DNA of 64,000 nt. Source: Legionella sp. MW5194 (GTDB taxonomy: Bacteria > Pseudomonadota > Gammaproteobacteria > Legionellales > Legionellaceae). Below are positions 8,626 to 16,807 of this stretch, in pieces. Below the pieces are notes generated by a model. That model searched no databases. It worked only from the letters and a program-made list of their open reading frames with translations, and was not told the origin of the DNA. A program made the translations under genes and the position numbers. Where the stretch lies: the NCBI RefSeq assembly GCF_016864235.1, contig NZ_CP045732.1, positions 1,426,001-1,490,000 of the forward strand, given 5' to 3'. Within the stretch, counting starts at the first letter, position 1. The number at the start of each line of letters is the position of its first letter.

Positions 8626-8647
8626 AAGCCTGCCTTGTGGCAGGCTT
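8626..8647 (+). terminator. Stem-loop after secreted protein gene
   Basis: Nine-bp perfect stem AAGCCTGCC/GGCAGGCTT with a TTGT loop, ten bases after the stop codon. No U tract follows, so it may be a weak terminator or 3'-end stabiliser. Confidence 0.5.
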
Positions 8648-8727
8648 CATCGGTGAAGGATTGGTTTATGGGCAGGGGCATGTTATAAGTGAGAGGGTAA
8701 CGGATTTACCAGGGATAATCATCGGTT

Positions 8728-10230
8728 ATGTCAAGGATTGGTCTTATCAGACAGGGTTTCTTCAACCAATCATTTAAAGCCAGTCAGCCACCCCCTTTTT
8801 CATTTATCGATGACTTTAATCTAAATCAGTTGCGATTTGAATTTTCAAGTCTTTATTCGCTGTTTATCGCTAACCAATCGTTAATGAAAAACCATCAGGA
8901 AATGGTTTTCTACCTCGACTATCTAAGCCAAATTTTAATGGGTTATTATACGGCCGATTACGTCGCCAACGAGTTGGAAACAATTCGCCTGAAAAGGCAG
9001 ACCATTACCCGGTTCATTCAAGACGATTTTGTTTCAGAAAAAACACCGGAGGACCATGAAAAACGGGTGGATCAATCCCCTTCATCGCCGTGGCTGACGC
9101 TTAAAAAAACGGCCGTTTCCGTGGGGAAAACAGTGAAAAGTTCCGCGCGGTTTCGCAGTTACTTAGCCCGCCTGATTGCGGCACGATCGTATTGGAATAC
9201 CAGCCGTTCACTTGCCAATCAGATGATCCGCCTTGCGGTGGCCTCGGGGGTTTCATCCGAGTTAATGCGATTTAATCACACGCTGGGGGTTTACTGCGGG
9301 GTTTCTGAGGTCATGCAGGTCCTGGAGAAAACGCAGGGGGTGCTGCGGGTTTCCAGTGTGGCTTTAAGCGGTTTGCGCTTACTGATTAATACGTCCACTT
9401 TCATTAAGCACCTGATTCATGCCGCCGGTGATGACACCCTGTCGCTCAAAAAAGTGTTCCTGCAGGAATGTGAAAAGCGCATTTATACCCTGATGGATGA
9501 TTCCATGTGGACCAGTATGAATTTTATTAATAATTACCGGGAGTTGGTTAACTTGTCAGCCCCGGCCGCTGCCCGCCTTAGTTTGATATGCCTCGGGATG
9601 GATGCGGTGATGCTGTTGGTCAGTTGGCTCATTGAGATGAAAAATTATTGCCAGCGTCTACAGGAATTAACGATTAAAAAGAAAGAGGACATCACCGCTT
9701 GGGAGGCCGCGCTTATTCATCGCCAGATCAACCTGCTTGCCGATGAGTGGCAAGTCCAATGCGACCACCATGTGTTTAATCTGGTTGCCGCAGTCCTGCT
9801 TTGCACGGTGTTTGCGATGACCCTGCTGACCGTCAATCCGGTTCTGCTGGGCGCTCTGGCGGTGTTGGGTATGGTGGGTAATGCCATGTACAATTCAGCC
9901 AATGAGTTTAAACAATACCGGCAGGCCGCCACACGGGTCTTGCGTGAAAAATCAAACCACCGCAGTGGCCTTGACGCAATTCAGCCATTAGCTGAATTAA
10001 AGGCCAGGCAGGATGACGCATTTGCTCTTTTTGTCGACGCCTTCCTTTTTAATGTTGTCTTTACCGCCTCATTGATTGCTGTGGCGGCTGTTTCACTGCC
10101 TTTAGCCGGAATGATGGTGTTGTGCTATGGTGCGTATAAACTCGCACAGGCTTGTGGAGAAAAAGCAACCCCGACTGAAACGGTAGTAAGCCCTGAGTGT
10201 GTCTATCGCCTGTCGATGGATTTCCATTAA
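8728..10230 (+). CDS. Large membrane-associated hypothetical protein
   Basis: 500 residues. The first two thirds are mostly helical without clear membrane segments. Hydrophobic stretches occur near residues 280-300 (RLSLICLGMDAVMLLVSWLI), about 345-390 (VFNLVAAVLLCTVFAM and LLGALAVLGMVGNAMY) and about 440-475 (VVFTASLIAVAAVSLPLAGM). There is no signal peptide. Paired C-terminal hydrophobic hairpins after a long helical domain are common in Legionella membrane-targeted effectors, but no domain is recognised. A bidirectional stem-loop follows the gene. Confidence 0.6.
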   Translation: MSRIGLIRQGFFNQSFKASQPPPFSFIDDFNLNQLRFEFSSLYSLFIANQSLMKNHQEMVFYLDYLSQILMGYYTADYVANELETIRLKRQTITRFIQDDFVSEKTPEDHEKRVDQSPSSPWLTLKKTAVSVGKTVKSSARFRSYLARLIAARSYWNTSRSLANQMIRLAVASGVSSELMRFNHTLGVYCGVSEVMQVLEKTQGVLRVSSVALSGLRLLINTSTFIKHLIHAAGDDTLSLKKVFLQECEKRIYTLMDDSMWTSMNFINNYRELVNLSAPAAARLSLICLGMDAVMLLVSWLIEMKNYCQRLQELTIKKKEDITAWEAALIHRQINLLADEWQVQCDHHVFNLVAAVLLCTVFAMTLLTVNPVLLGALAVLGMVGNAMYNSANEFKQYRQAATRVLREKSNHRSGLDAIQPLAELKARQDDAFALFVDAFLFNVVFTASLIAVAAVSLPLAGMMVLCYGAYKLAQACGEKATPTETVVSPECVYRLSMDFH

Positions 10231-10241
10231 CCTCATGAAAC

Positions 10242-10263
10242 CCAGCGCCTGAATCGGCGCTGG
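10242..10263. terminator. Bidirectional stem-loop between convergent genes
   Basis: Perfect 8-bp GC-rich stem CCAGCGCC/GGCGCTGG with a TGAATC loop, placed between convergent genes. Only ATTT follows on the plus strand, so efficiency is uncertain. Confidence 0.55.
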
Positions 10264-10271
10264 ATTTAAGC

Positions 10272-10511
10272 TTAACGCCAGCAGCGTAGAAAACCTCGGG
10301 CATTGATCCAGCAATCGGGACGTCCCGGAACAGGTCTTGCCCAGGGGCCTGGGCTATTGGGAACGCAGCGTCCAAAAGCCGTCATGTGATAACCAAACCC
10401 ACAGCCCTGTGCGGCCTGCGTTGAGGAGGAATAGGCAAAGCCTAGCATCAATGCACTGCCAAGCAATAAGGCAGACAGCAACGGGGTACGGCGGATTGAC
10501 TGTGTCTTCAT
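10272..10511 (-). CDS. Small secreted protein with GCGxGYH...GRCVPN motif
   Basis: 79 residues from the ATG at 10511, preceded by AAAGGAGATGTC; the longer frame to 10586 has no ribosome binding site. A signal peptide (about residues 10-35, cleavage after TQAA) is followed by GCGFGYHMTAFGRCVPN and a Pro/Arg/Trp-rich tail with a second cysteine pair (DCWINARGFLRCW). This four-cysteine arrangement recurs in small exported proteins of unknown function in proteobacteria. A strong CTATACTTAG promoter-like element lies upstream. Confidence 0.75.
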   Translation of the reverse strand: MKTQSIRRTPLLSALLLGSALMLGFAYSSSTQAAQGCGFGYHMTAFGRCVPNSPGPWARPVPGRPDCWINARGFLRCWR

Positions 10512-10536
10512 GACATCTCCTTTTTTTCTATTCCCA

Positions 10537-10547
10537 CTAAGTATAGA
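10537..10547 (-). promoter_or_regulatory. sigma-S-like -10 element
   Basis: Minus strand TCTATACTTAG, matching the sigma-S extended -10 consensus, about 30 bases before the start of the small secreted protein gene at 10511. Confidence 0.55.
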
Positions 10548-10686
10548 AATGATTGTAAAAAATGCCCAAAACAGAGGCAATTGCATGAATTTTAAACGAT
10601 AAATAATCCTTTGGGTGACAGGGTGTTTGCGTATTTTTTAGAATAAAGGCATAGTGGTCATGGGATTAACTTTGTAAGGATAATGA

Positions 10687-10923
10687 ATGAGTCATCAACA
10701 CCCCCATCAAGGTACTTTTTTCACGCATGGGCATGGACAGAACCAGCCTCATGGCCTACCGACGCACCAGCACCAGCATCAGCACCAGCATCAGCACCAG
10801 CATCAGCATGGCCATACCCCGGTCTTTTTTCCGCCGGCACCGACAGTTGTCGTTCAACCGTCTGTGCATCAGCACCACCATCATGGGCACTCTCATTCGC
10901 ATTCGCATTCTCACGGTCGCTGA
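10687..10923 (+). CDS. His-rich repeat protein, putative metal binder
   Basis: 78 residues, about one third His. It contains a (His-Gln)7-His run at residues 27-41, then HTPVFFPPAPTVVVQP, then a tail of alternating His-His and His-Ser. The ribosome binding site AAGGATAA precedes the ATG. No Cys and no signal peptide. Such composition resembles bacterial Ni/Zn/Cu-storage or buffering proteins (Hpn-like in concept, not in sequence). The other two frames across this repeat are low-complexity artefacts. Metal binding is inference. Confidence 0.65.
   Translation: MSHQHPHQGTFFTHGHGQNQPHGLPTHQHQHQHQHQHQHQHGHTPVFFPPAPTVVVQPSVHQHHHHGHSHSHSHSHGR
10765..10809 (+). repeat. 12-bp in-frame tandem repeat (CACCAGCATCAG)
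   Basis: Consecutive CAC/CAT-CAG codons with a 12-bp period, about 3.5 copies plus a partial leading unit, encoding the His-Gln run. Replication slippage here would change the protein in steps of four residues without a frameshift. Confidence 0.8.
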
Positions 10924-10931
10924 GGCAGTGG

Positions 10932-10962
10932 AGGCAGTTACCCGTTTTCGGGGTAACTGCCT
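10932..10962. terminator. Bidirectional stem-loop between convergent genes
   Basis: Twelve-bp perfect stem AGGCAGTTACCC/GGGTAACTGCCT with a GTTTTCG loop, between the His-rich gene and the end of the EAL gene. No long U run on either side. Confidence 0.6.
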
Positions 10963-12521
10963 TAGGAATGCGCTTCACAAAACGCGATAAACTCCTCCGC
11001 AGACAGCGCCTTTGAAAACAACCAGCCTTGCCCGAACTCCACGTGACGATGAACAAGGTAATCGACTTGTTCCGGCTTTTCGATTCCTTCAGCGACCACT
11101 GCAAGATTCAAGGTTTTTGCCATTTCGATGATGTGGGGCGTGACGCTGCTGGAGGCGGCGTCAATGCCAATGGTATCAATGAATGATTTATCAATTTTTA
11201 AGATATCCAGTGGAAAATTCTGCAGGTAAGACAGGCTTGAATAACCAGTACCAAAATCATCAATCGCCACAATGTACCCGGCTTCTCTGGCGCGTGTTAA
11301 GGTTTCTTTGGCTGATTGCGCTTCAAGAAAGCCGCGCTCGGTGGCTTCAAGCCATACCTGACTCGCCTGGATACCGGTGCCTTTCAGTTTGTCATGAAGC
11401 ACATCCAGAATACGTCCACTTTGAATATCGCGCGGGCTTAAATTAATGGATATGTGCAGGGACGGATGAGCGGATAAAAAGGGCCCAAGTTCTTCAATGA
11501 TGGCTTCAATGATTTTATCCGTAATGCCTAAAATCAAGCCGCTGTCTTCGGCCTGAGGAATGAAAAGATACGGTTTAACCATCCAGCCGTCAGGACGTCG
11601 CCAGCGGGCCAGAGCTTCAGCCCCGATGCATTGGCCTGTTTTTAAGTCAACAATGGGTTGGTAATGGGCTATTAATTCATGATTTTCAATGGCGACCGCG
11701 AGTTCACCGAGCAGGGAAAGGCGCTGGCGGGAATAGTAAACAACCATACCAATCACAAACAGCGCGATAAGCAGCCCGAAGGGAAGAAAAAACAATTGCG
11801 TCTGCTTGAAATTGTCATAGACACGGGATTTGGGTTCAAGCGAAAACACCAAAAACTGGCTTTTTTGAGCAATTCCAACCAGATAGCCCGCCATCGAACC
11901 ATGGATCTGGTTTTCTTTATACTGAGTCAGCAGGTGTTTAATAAGGGTCGGATCAGGATTATGGAGTTGCCCAAGCAGTTGGCCTTTACGCGTCACAATG
12001 GCAATCTGAATGTCCGGATCGACGATAATATCCACGAAACGCTTCGGCTCGATGAGGAATTGATAATTTTTATACTTAAGCGCGATGAAATGTTCGCGAT
12101 CATTAAGTAAGGATTGGGCATCAAACGACGCCTCGACACCATAAGCGGTTATGTAATCGGCAGAGAATGGACGTAACTTACCGCGTATCGGTCCCCAGGT
12201 TGTGCATATCAGTCTGTCTTTGTTAAAATAGCCCACTTCTTCAACGACGCGATTATCCAGCGTTATTTGACGCATTAAATGAATATGAGCTGGTGAGCAG
12301 GGCTCTTTAACCGGGGTGTTGGCCAGTGATTGCAGCGCGCTGTTGGCTTGAACAAACGTAATGAAGGCACGGGTTAAGGCACGTTGGCTGATGTCAGCCA
12401 GGTAGTCTTTTTCCAGTTGTACTGCACGGATGAAAGATAAATAAAACGCAGTGCCAAGAGGCAGGATTGCCCCGACCAAGGCAAGTAAAATAGTCAGAGT
12501 TATCACACCGGTGCGACGCAA
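10962..12521 (-). CDS. EAL-domain c-di-GMP phosphodiesterase with CSS-motif-like periplasmic sensor
   Basis: About 519 residues. The start is probably the TTG at 12521 (AAGGATGATCGA before it); the frame extends to a TTG at 12539. A first membrane helix (ITLTILLALVGAILPLGTAFYLSF), a periplasmic region of about 200 residues with Cys in PCSP and ICTTWG, a second helix (LFFLPFGLLIALFVIGMVVYY), then an EAL domain. The layout matches the CSS-motif EAL family, whose periplasmic cysteines sense redox state, although the exact CSS triplet is not seen. EAL motifs are intact: EALARWRRPDG, NLSPRDIQ, EATERG, IDDFGTGYSSLSYL, KIDKSF, EGIE. Predicted inner-membrane enzyme degrading c-di-GMP. Confidence 0.85.
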   Translation of the reverse strand: MRRTGVITLTILLALVGAILPLGTAFYLSFIRAVQLEKDYLADISQRALTRAFITFVQANSALQSLANTPVKEPCSPAHIHLMRQITLDNRVVEEVGYFNKDRLICTTWGPIRGKLRPFSADYITAYGVEASFDAQSLLNDREHFIALKYKNYQFLIEPKRFVDIIVDPDIQIAIVTRKGQLLGQLHNPDPTLIKHLLTQYKENQIHGSMAGYLVGIAQKSQFLVFSLEPKSRVYDNFKQTQLFFLPFGLLIALFVIGMVVYYSRQRLSLLGELAVAIENHELIAHYQPIVDLKTGQCIGAEALARWRRPDGWMVKPYLFIPQAEDSGLILGITDKIIEAIIEELGPFLSAHPSLHISINLSPRDIQSGRILDVLHDKLKGTGIQASQVWLEATERGFLEAQSAKETLTRAREAGYIVAIDDFGTGYSSLSYLQNFPLDILKIDKSFIDTIGIDAASSSVTPHIIEMAKTLNLAVVAEGIEKPEQVDYLVHRHVEFGQGWLFSKALSAEEFIAFCEAHS

Positions 12522-12688
12522 TCGATCATCCTTATCCAAGACGCCACTTTATAATTATACAAAATTTTACCAAAAGCGGCGTCATTTACGGTGATTTGTT
12601 TGCGGATTATTGGCTGTCAAGCCTGTTTTTTTATTAAAAATTTGGTACGATAGGTATCTTCCTGCTGGATCCACTCCCTGCCACAACC

Positions 12689-12697
12689 TGTGGATAT
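12689..12697 (-). promoter_or_regulatory. DnaA-box-like site
   Basis: Minus strand ATATCCACA, one mismatch from the TTATCCACA DnaA box. Lies 108 bp from the palindromic pair. Confidence 0.35.
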
Positions 12698-12804
12698 TTT
12701 TTTGAGCACTCCGGTGTTTTTAGTCGACGTCTTGCTTACCACAATTTAAAAACTCAGCCCCTGTATGGATTTTTATACCCCCATTTTTTGTTACCTTAAA
12801 AGTA

Positions 12805-12843
12805 TTATCCACAAAATCTGTGGATAAGTCTGTGCATACACTG
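12805..12843. repeat. Palindromic DnaA-box repeat, copy 1
   Basis: TTATCCACA (12805-12813) and its inverted copy TGTGGATAA (12819-12827) flank a 5-bp AAATC spacer; GTCTGTGCATACACTG follows. The same 39-bp unit occurs at 62810-62848 with 36 identical positions. Each arm equals the consensus high-affinity DnaA box. It could also act as a small hairpin. Confidence 0.6.
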
Positions 12844-12898
12844 CGAAAAATCCCAAAATACAACCCCGTTTGCAATTGCTCAAATCTTTCCCAAGCGG

Positions 12899-13366
12899 TT
12901 ACGTGTTCTGAACGCCAATGTAGACGGCGCATTCAAGTGGCCCGGAATAATGCTCAAAATCAACCTGGTAGGTGCGTCGGTGGCCTGGATTGGCTGCGAA
13001 GTATGCCCAAACCGATTGCCAGGCATGAATAATCGCCTGGGGCATCGCTCCTTGACTGCTAAACACCAGGTAAGAGCCCTGGGGTATCGTTATTCTGGCG
13101 AGTGTGGGCTCGGGGGCTGGATGATCTGAAAGGGCAACCCCCGCCGTCACGGTGTAGGCGCCATTGACGTCGGACTCGTAATCAGAATACACCCCGTAAA
13201 GGCCGGTATGGCCTGATTTAACCCAGGCTTGCTGATGCAACTGTTGCCACAAGGCAGGCAGTTTCGCAGTGGATGGATTGAATTCACTGGCATTGTCGGT
13301 GCGAACCGACAGGCCAAGGATAGTAAATTCACGTACAGTTTGAAGCGTCGGTTTGGCAGGAATCAT
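12899..13366 (-). CDS. GyrI-like/AraC-type effector-binding domain protein
   Basis: 155 residues, preceded by GAGGAACCGGCGA. The order VREFTILGLSVRTDNASEF, GLYGVYSDYESDVNGAYTVTAGV, ITIPQGSYLVFSSQG and CAVYIGVQ matches the stand-alone effector-binding (SHOCT/GyrI-like, Cass2-type) fold that binds small cationic or hydrophobic ligands. No DNA-binding domain is present. Cytoplasmic. The ligand is unknown. Confidence 0.8.
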   Translation of the reverse strand: MIPAKPTLQTVREFTILGLSVRTDNASEFNPSTAKLPALWQQLHQQAWVKSGHTGLYGVYSDYESDVNGAYTVTAGVALSDHPAPEPTLARITIPQGSYLVFSSQGAMPQAIIHAWQSVWAYFAANPGHRRTYQVDFEHYSGPLECAVYIGVQNT

Positions 13367-13436
13367 TCGCCGGTTCCTCGGTTGAAAAGGGTTGCATGTA
13401 TCATACTTCCCTCCCGGCGATGATTCCAGAGTGCCT

Positions 13437-14939
13437 TTAACTCGGCTTGGTTTTTAACTCCATTGACAGACGCTCCTGAACCTCGTTGCCCTGAGCCTTG
13501 TCGTCCCTGACTCCCTCTTCAGCGTTGGGCGCGGTAGAAAAGAATTCATTTGAGTGATGCTTGCGGCTGGTATAAATTTTATTTAACTTATAAAAAGCCC
13601 TATCGTGAAGTTTGGCAATTTTCGCTGGATTGTCCACCGTGGCTACGAATGAGAAAATATGGCGGATGATTTCATCAGAGAAAACACTTAATGGGCTATT
13701 GGCCTGGGCTTGTCCCTGCAGGATAACTAAAAAATTGACCACCGTCTGCAGAGGAAGCTGGCACAGCCTGTTAATTTCCTTTTGTTCGTCAGGGTAGTCC
13801 TTAGCCCCAATATCCACATGCAATGAGAAAGGAAGCAATCGGTTCTGGATTTTTTCAATAAACCCGGTGAGATCCTTCTTGCTGAATGCATTGCCAATCA
13901 GGCTGACCCTCAAGCCATTGGGTAACCGATAGGCTATCTGCGCCAGGGTGCTGAGCGTCTTCTGGCCTAGGCTGTTCTGATTGAGGATGAGGGTTAAATT
14001 CGCTGGGCATTTTCCCGATTGCAAGGCGTCCCACAGCGTTTTAAGCGCATCATCATCCAAGCGATTTTTACTGAGATCGATGCAGGTTCCCCGATGCACA
14101 TTCCCTGAAGACAAGGCCTTAGCCAATGCCTCGATACCCACGGCATTGATGTCGTTGTCTTTGACACTCAAGGTTAACAGCGGGGCGTTGTGTTTCGCCA
14201 ACAGGATTGAAAGAGTTTGAAGACCCTGGGAGGCCAGTCGATTGCCCTCAAAATCAAGACTCAACTGATGCTGGGAGTCAAGTTTTTCCAGAGATTTGGT
14301 CATTGCCCAGCTGCTGCGTGGCGTCAAGCCATTAAAACGCAGAATGATGGTTTGTTTTTTAGGGTACTTCGGGCTGTCAAACGCCTCGAAAAGCTTGATG
14401 GCGCCTTCGTCTTTCAGGCTGGTGCTACTTAAATTCAGCGTTAAATTGTCAGATGCTTTGGATAACAGGGTATTTAATTGAGTGACCGCTGTTAGGGAAA
14501 CAGGGGAGCCGGACAAATCAAGGGTGAAATCCTTGGGGCATTTTCCCGAAGCAACGACTAAGGCCAGAGGGGCTAAGCTGCGAAAAGCATTTTGTCCAAG
14601 TTTTAATGTGATGGAGGGTGGGAAGTGTTTCAGGTGGTTAGCTAAAGAAGCAATGGCGCCATCACCGAGTTTATTGAAGGTTAAATCAATAGCAACCGGG
14701 GATGAGAAAGAGGCTTTGGAGAGGGCGAGCCATAATGCCTGAATTCCTTGCACGGAAAATTGGTTAGCGCTTAAATTATACGTGATGGTCTGGCCATTGG
14801 CTGACGATCGCAAGGCGTTCGCAAGGATTTGCAGATCCTCGTCGTTGAGTTTTTGATTGCGGCAATCAATGATTCCGTTGGCAGGAAATTTGCCTGCCTG
14901 GATGGATTTAATGAGTGTACTAAGGAATGGCTTCATCAT
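13437..14939 (-). CDS. LRR protein with F-box-like motif (paralog A), putative effector
   Basis: 500 residues from the ATG at 14939 (ACAGGCGAA upstream; a TTG at 14951 extends the frame by four). The body has ribonuclease-inhibitor-type leucine-rich repeats of about 28-31 residues, for example ITYNLSANQFSVQGIQALWLAL and GTCIDLSKNRLDDDALKTLW. After the repeats lies VFSDEIIRHIFSFV, an F-box-like sequence (compare LPxEIxxxIFSxL). The polar C terminus is rich in Glu/Lys, as in many Dot/Icm substrates. No signal peptide. It is a paralog of the upstream gene. Role as a ubiquitin-ligase adaptor in the host is inference. Confidence 0.75.
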   Translation of the reverse strand: MMKPFLSTLIKSIQAGKFPANGIIDCRNQKLNDEDLQILANALRSSANGQTITYNLSANQFSVQGIQALWLALSKASFSSPVAIDLTFNKLGDGAIASLANHLKHFPPSITLKLGQNAFRSLAPLALVVASGKCPKDFTLDLSGSPVSLTAVTQLNTLLSKASDNLTLNLSSTSLKDEGAIKLFEAFDSPKYPKKQTIILRFNGLTPRSSWAMTKSLEKLDSQHQLSLDFEGNRLASQGLQTLSILLAKHNAPLLTLSVKDNDINAVGIEALAKALSSGNVHRGTCIDLSKNRLDDDALKTLWDALQSGKCPANLTLILNQNSLGQKTLSTLAQIAYRLPNGLRVSLIGNAFSKKDLTGFIEKIQNRLLPFSLHVDIGAKDYPDEQKEINRLCQLPLQTVVNFLVILQGQAQANSPLSVFSDEIIRHIFSFVATVDNPAKIAKLHDRAFYKLNKIYTSRKHHSNEFFSTAPNAEEGVRDDKAQGNEVQERLSMELKTKPS

Positions 14940-14999
14940 TTCGCCTGTCAAACGATGGGATTAGAATAACATGAATGAATAAAATATGACCAGTACGTA

Positions 15000-16670
15000 T
15001 CAATGGTTTATCCCTGCATATGGTTTTAAGTCAACTTCTACTCTGACTGATACGTCATCCATTGGTTCTGTTTTTTCCGATACAGGAAAAAAACCAGCCT
15101 TGCTCTGCTCCCGTTTGCGGTAAATACTCAGCAATTGATGAGCGGCCAACCGGTGGAGTTTGGTCACACTGGCCGGGCTTTCATGCACAACGCAGTCTGA
15201 AAAAATGGTGGTGATGATTTCAACCGGTAAACGGGACAGCGCATGATCCTGCGCATGCCCCTGGAGGACAGTCAAAAACGCCAGGGCACTGTGGAACGAT
15301 GCCTGCGTCAACTGATTGAGCTCGACCTGCTCCGGCGACTCTGGATTGTTACTTAGCAGAATACGACACCCGACAGGAATCCATTTTTTCCTTAATCCGT
15401 CAACTAACTCCCTTTTGTCTTCCTCGCTGAATCGGTTGTTGCTTAAATCGAGGGTCAATCCTGTCGGAAATCGCTCAACACGCCCAAGGAGGCTTTTCAG
15501 AGTATCCCCGGTTAAACCATTCTCACTTAAATTCAGGGTCAAACGGGCAGGGCAGGTTTCGGAGGTCAACGCCGGCCATAGCGCAGCCAAATCACTGTCT
15601 TTTAACTTATTTTTAGCGAGGTTAATCACCGTGCCGTTTGCGATTTTTGCGGTTGAAAGGGTGATGGCCAGTGTTTTGACGCCAAGAAGGCTAAGTTGAT
15701 TATTTTTAAAATTAAGCGCCAATGGTGGGCAGGATTCACGCTTTAATAGTTGCCAAAAAGCCGTTGTGCTATGGGATGTGAGGTTGTTGCCGGCCAGGCT
15801 TAACGCGAGGCAGTGTTTAGGGCTTGCCTGAGTGAGTGTTGCCGCCAGGCTGTGTGCCCCTGCGTCAGTTAAGCCGTTAAAATCAAGGATAAGTGTTTGC
15901 TTCAGGGGATAGCCGTTGGCTTGGAGCGAGGCCGCGAGAGCATTCACCCCCTCATCGCGAATGCTGTTGCTGCTCAGATTAAGTGTTAAATCATGGGGTG
16001 CAAACGGTAAGGTTTTAGCGAGCGTGCCCATGCTTTTGGAGGTAAGCCCATTGAAACTGACGTTCAGGGTCAATTGTTCGGGGCCGCAAGCCAGTTTTTC
16101 AGCGACTTGGGTCATGCCGGCATCTTTCATGTCGGTGCCTTTTAAGCCAAGCGTCAATCGCTTCGGCCAACGTTTCGACGCCAGTGATTGGGCGAAATGG
16201 GCAGCAGCGGCCTCTGAAAAGGCGCGGTTACCCTCAAAATCAAGGGTTAAATCTGTCGGGCAATGACCGGAGGCGAGCGCGGCGGCAATGAATTGGGCAC
16301 CGTCAGCAGAAAATCGGTTATAGCCGAGCTTGAAGGTTATGAACGGTGGAAACTGACCACTTGCCAGCGCTTTGGCTAAACAGCGAAGCGCTTCATCATT
16401 CAATTGATTATGGGACAGATCAAAAACCAAAGGGGAGGAGAATGTCAGGGTCGTCAAGGCATGGCAAAGCGCTTCAATACCCGCCGCTGTGAAGGCGTTA
16501 TGACTTAAATTGTACGTGATGGTTTCACCGTTTTGCGGTGCGCTTAAAACCTGAGCCAGTGCTTCAATTTCGCTGTCGCCAAGTGCGCGATAACTCAAAT
16601 CTATCCGGTAATTTTTCGGAAAATGTCCTTTTTTTAATTCGTCCAGTTGAGCTGCGACAAAGGGATGCAT
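15000..16670 (-). CDS. LRR protein with F-box-like motif (paralog B), putative effector
   Basis: 556 residues from the ATG at 16670 (CAGGAGTCCGCT upstream); the frame extends to 16733 without a ribosome binding site. It aligns end to end with paralog A: MHPFVAAQLDELKKGHFP matches MKPFLSTLIKSIQAGKFP, and about 14-15 leucine-rich repeats follow (such as LTLNLSSNSIRDEGVNALAA). After the repeats, FLTVLQGHAQ leads to LPVEIITTIFS, a better F-box-like match than in paralog A, then TKLHRLAAHQLLSIYRKR. It has one or two more repeats than paralog A. The two genes point the same way with a 60-bp gap, so they arose by tandem duplication. Confidence 0.75.
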   Translation of the reverse strand: MHPFVAAQLDELKKGHFPKNYRIDLSYRALGDSEIEALAQVLSAPQNGETITYNLSHNAFTAAGIEALCHALTTLTFSSPLVFDLSHNQLNDEALRCLAKALASGQFPPFITFKLGYNRFSADGAQFIAAALASGHCPTDLTLDFEGNRAFSEAAAAHFAQSLASKRWPKRLTLGLKGTDMKDAGMTQVAEKLACGPEQLTLNVSFNGLTSKSMGTLAKTLPFAPHDLTLNLSSNSIRDEGVNALAASLQANGYPLKQTLILDFNGLTDAGAHSLAATLTQASPKHCLALSLAGNNLTSHSTTAFWQLLKRESCPPLALNFKNNQLSLLGVKTLAITLSTAKIANGTVINLAKNKLKDSDLAALWPALTSETCPARLTLNLSENGLTGDTLKSLLGRVERFPTGLTLDLSNNRFSEEDKRELVDGLRKKWIPVGCRILLSNNPESPEQVELNQLTQASFHSALAFLTVLQGHAQDHALSRLPVEIITTIFSDCVVHESPASVTKLHRLAAHQLLSIYRKREQSKAGFFPVSEKTEPMDDVSVRVEVDLKPYAGINH

Positions 16671-16765
16671 AGCGGACTCCTGCCAGTAAAATTGGCCGAA
16701 AATTGTACCATAAATCACCCCATTTGACCACACAAAATACTAAAAAAACAAAGAATAAACAAATT

Positions 16766-16777
16766 GGCTATACTTTT
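16766..16777 (+). promoter_or_regulatory. sigma-S-like -10 element
   Basis: GGCTATACTTTT, 31 bases before the ATG at 16808. Matches the CTATACTT core of the sigma-S -10 consensus. Confidence 0.55.
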
Positions 16778-16807
16778 TGTACACGGATGAAGGAAAGGTA
16801 GGAAGCC

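Larger units (their letters stand above)
12540..12898. other. Gene-free 359-bp region with DnaA-box-like sites
   Basis: No convincing gene on either strand. It holds an AT-rich segment just upstream of the EAL gene (minus strand TTGTATAATTATAAAG may be its promoter), one TGTGGATAT site at 12689, and a perfect palindrome of two TTATCCACA boxes at 12805-12827. Confidence 0.6.

Noticed and set aside
10765-10809. Possible CRISPR-like repeat
   Set aside because: A short codon-periodic tandem repeat without spacers, inside a coding frame.
10683-11015. Ala/Pro/Ser-rich frame overlapping the His-rich gene
   Set aside because: Low-complexity reading of the same 12-bp repeat; the His frame has the ribosome binding site and stops before the stem-loop.
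12720-12932. Minus-strand frame across the DnaA-box region
   Set aside because: The shared peptide with the frame at 62734-62931 (TDLST-FVDN) only reflects the palindromic DNA repeat; no ribosome binding site.
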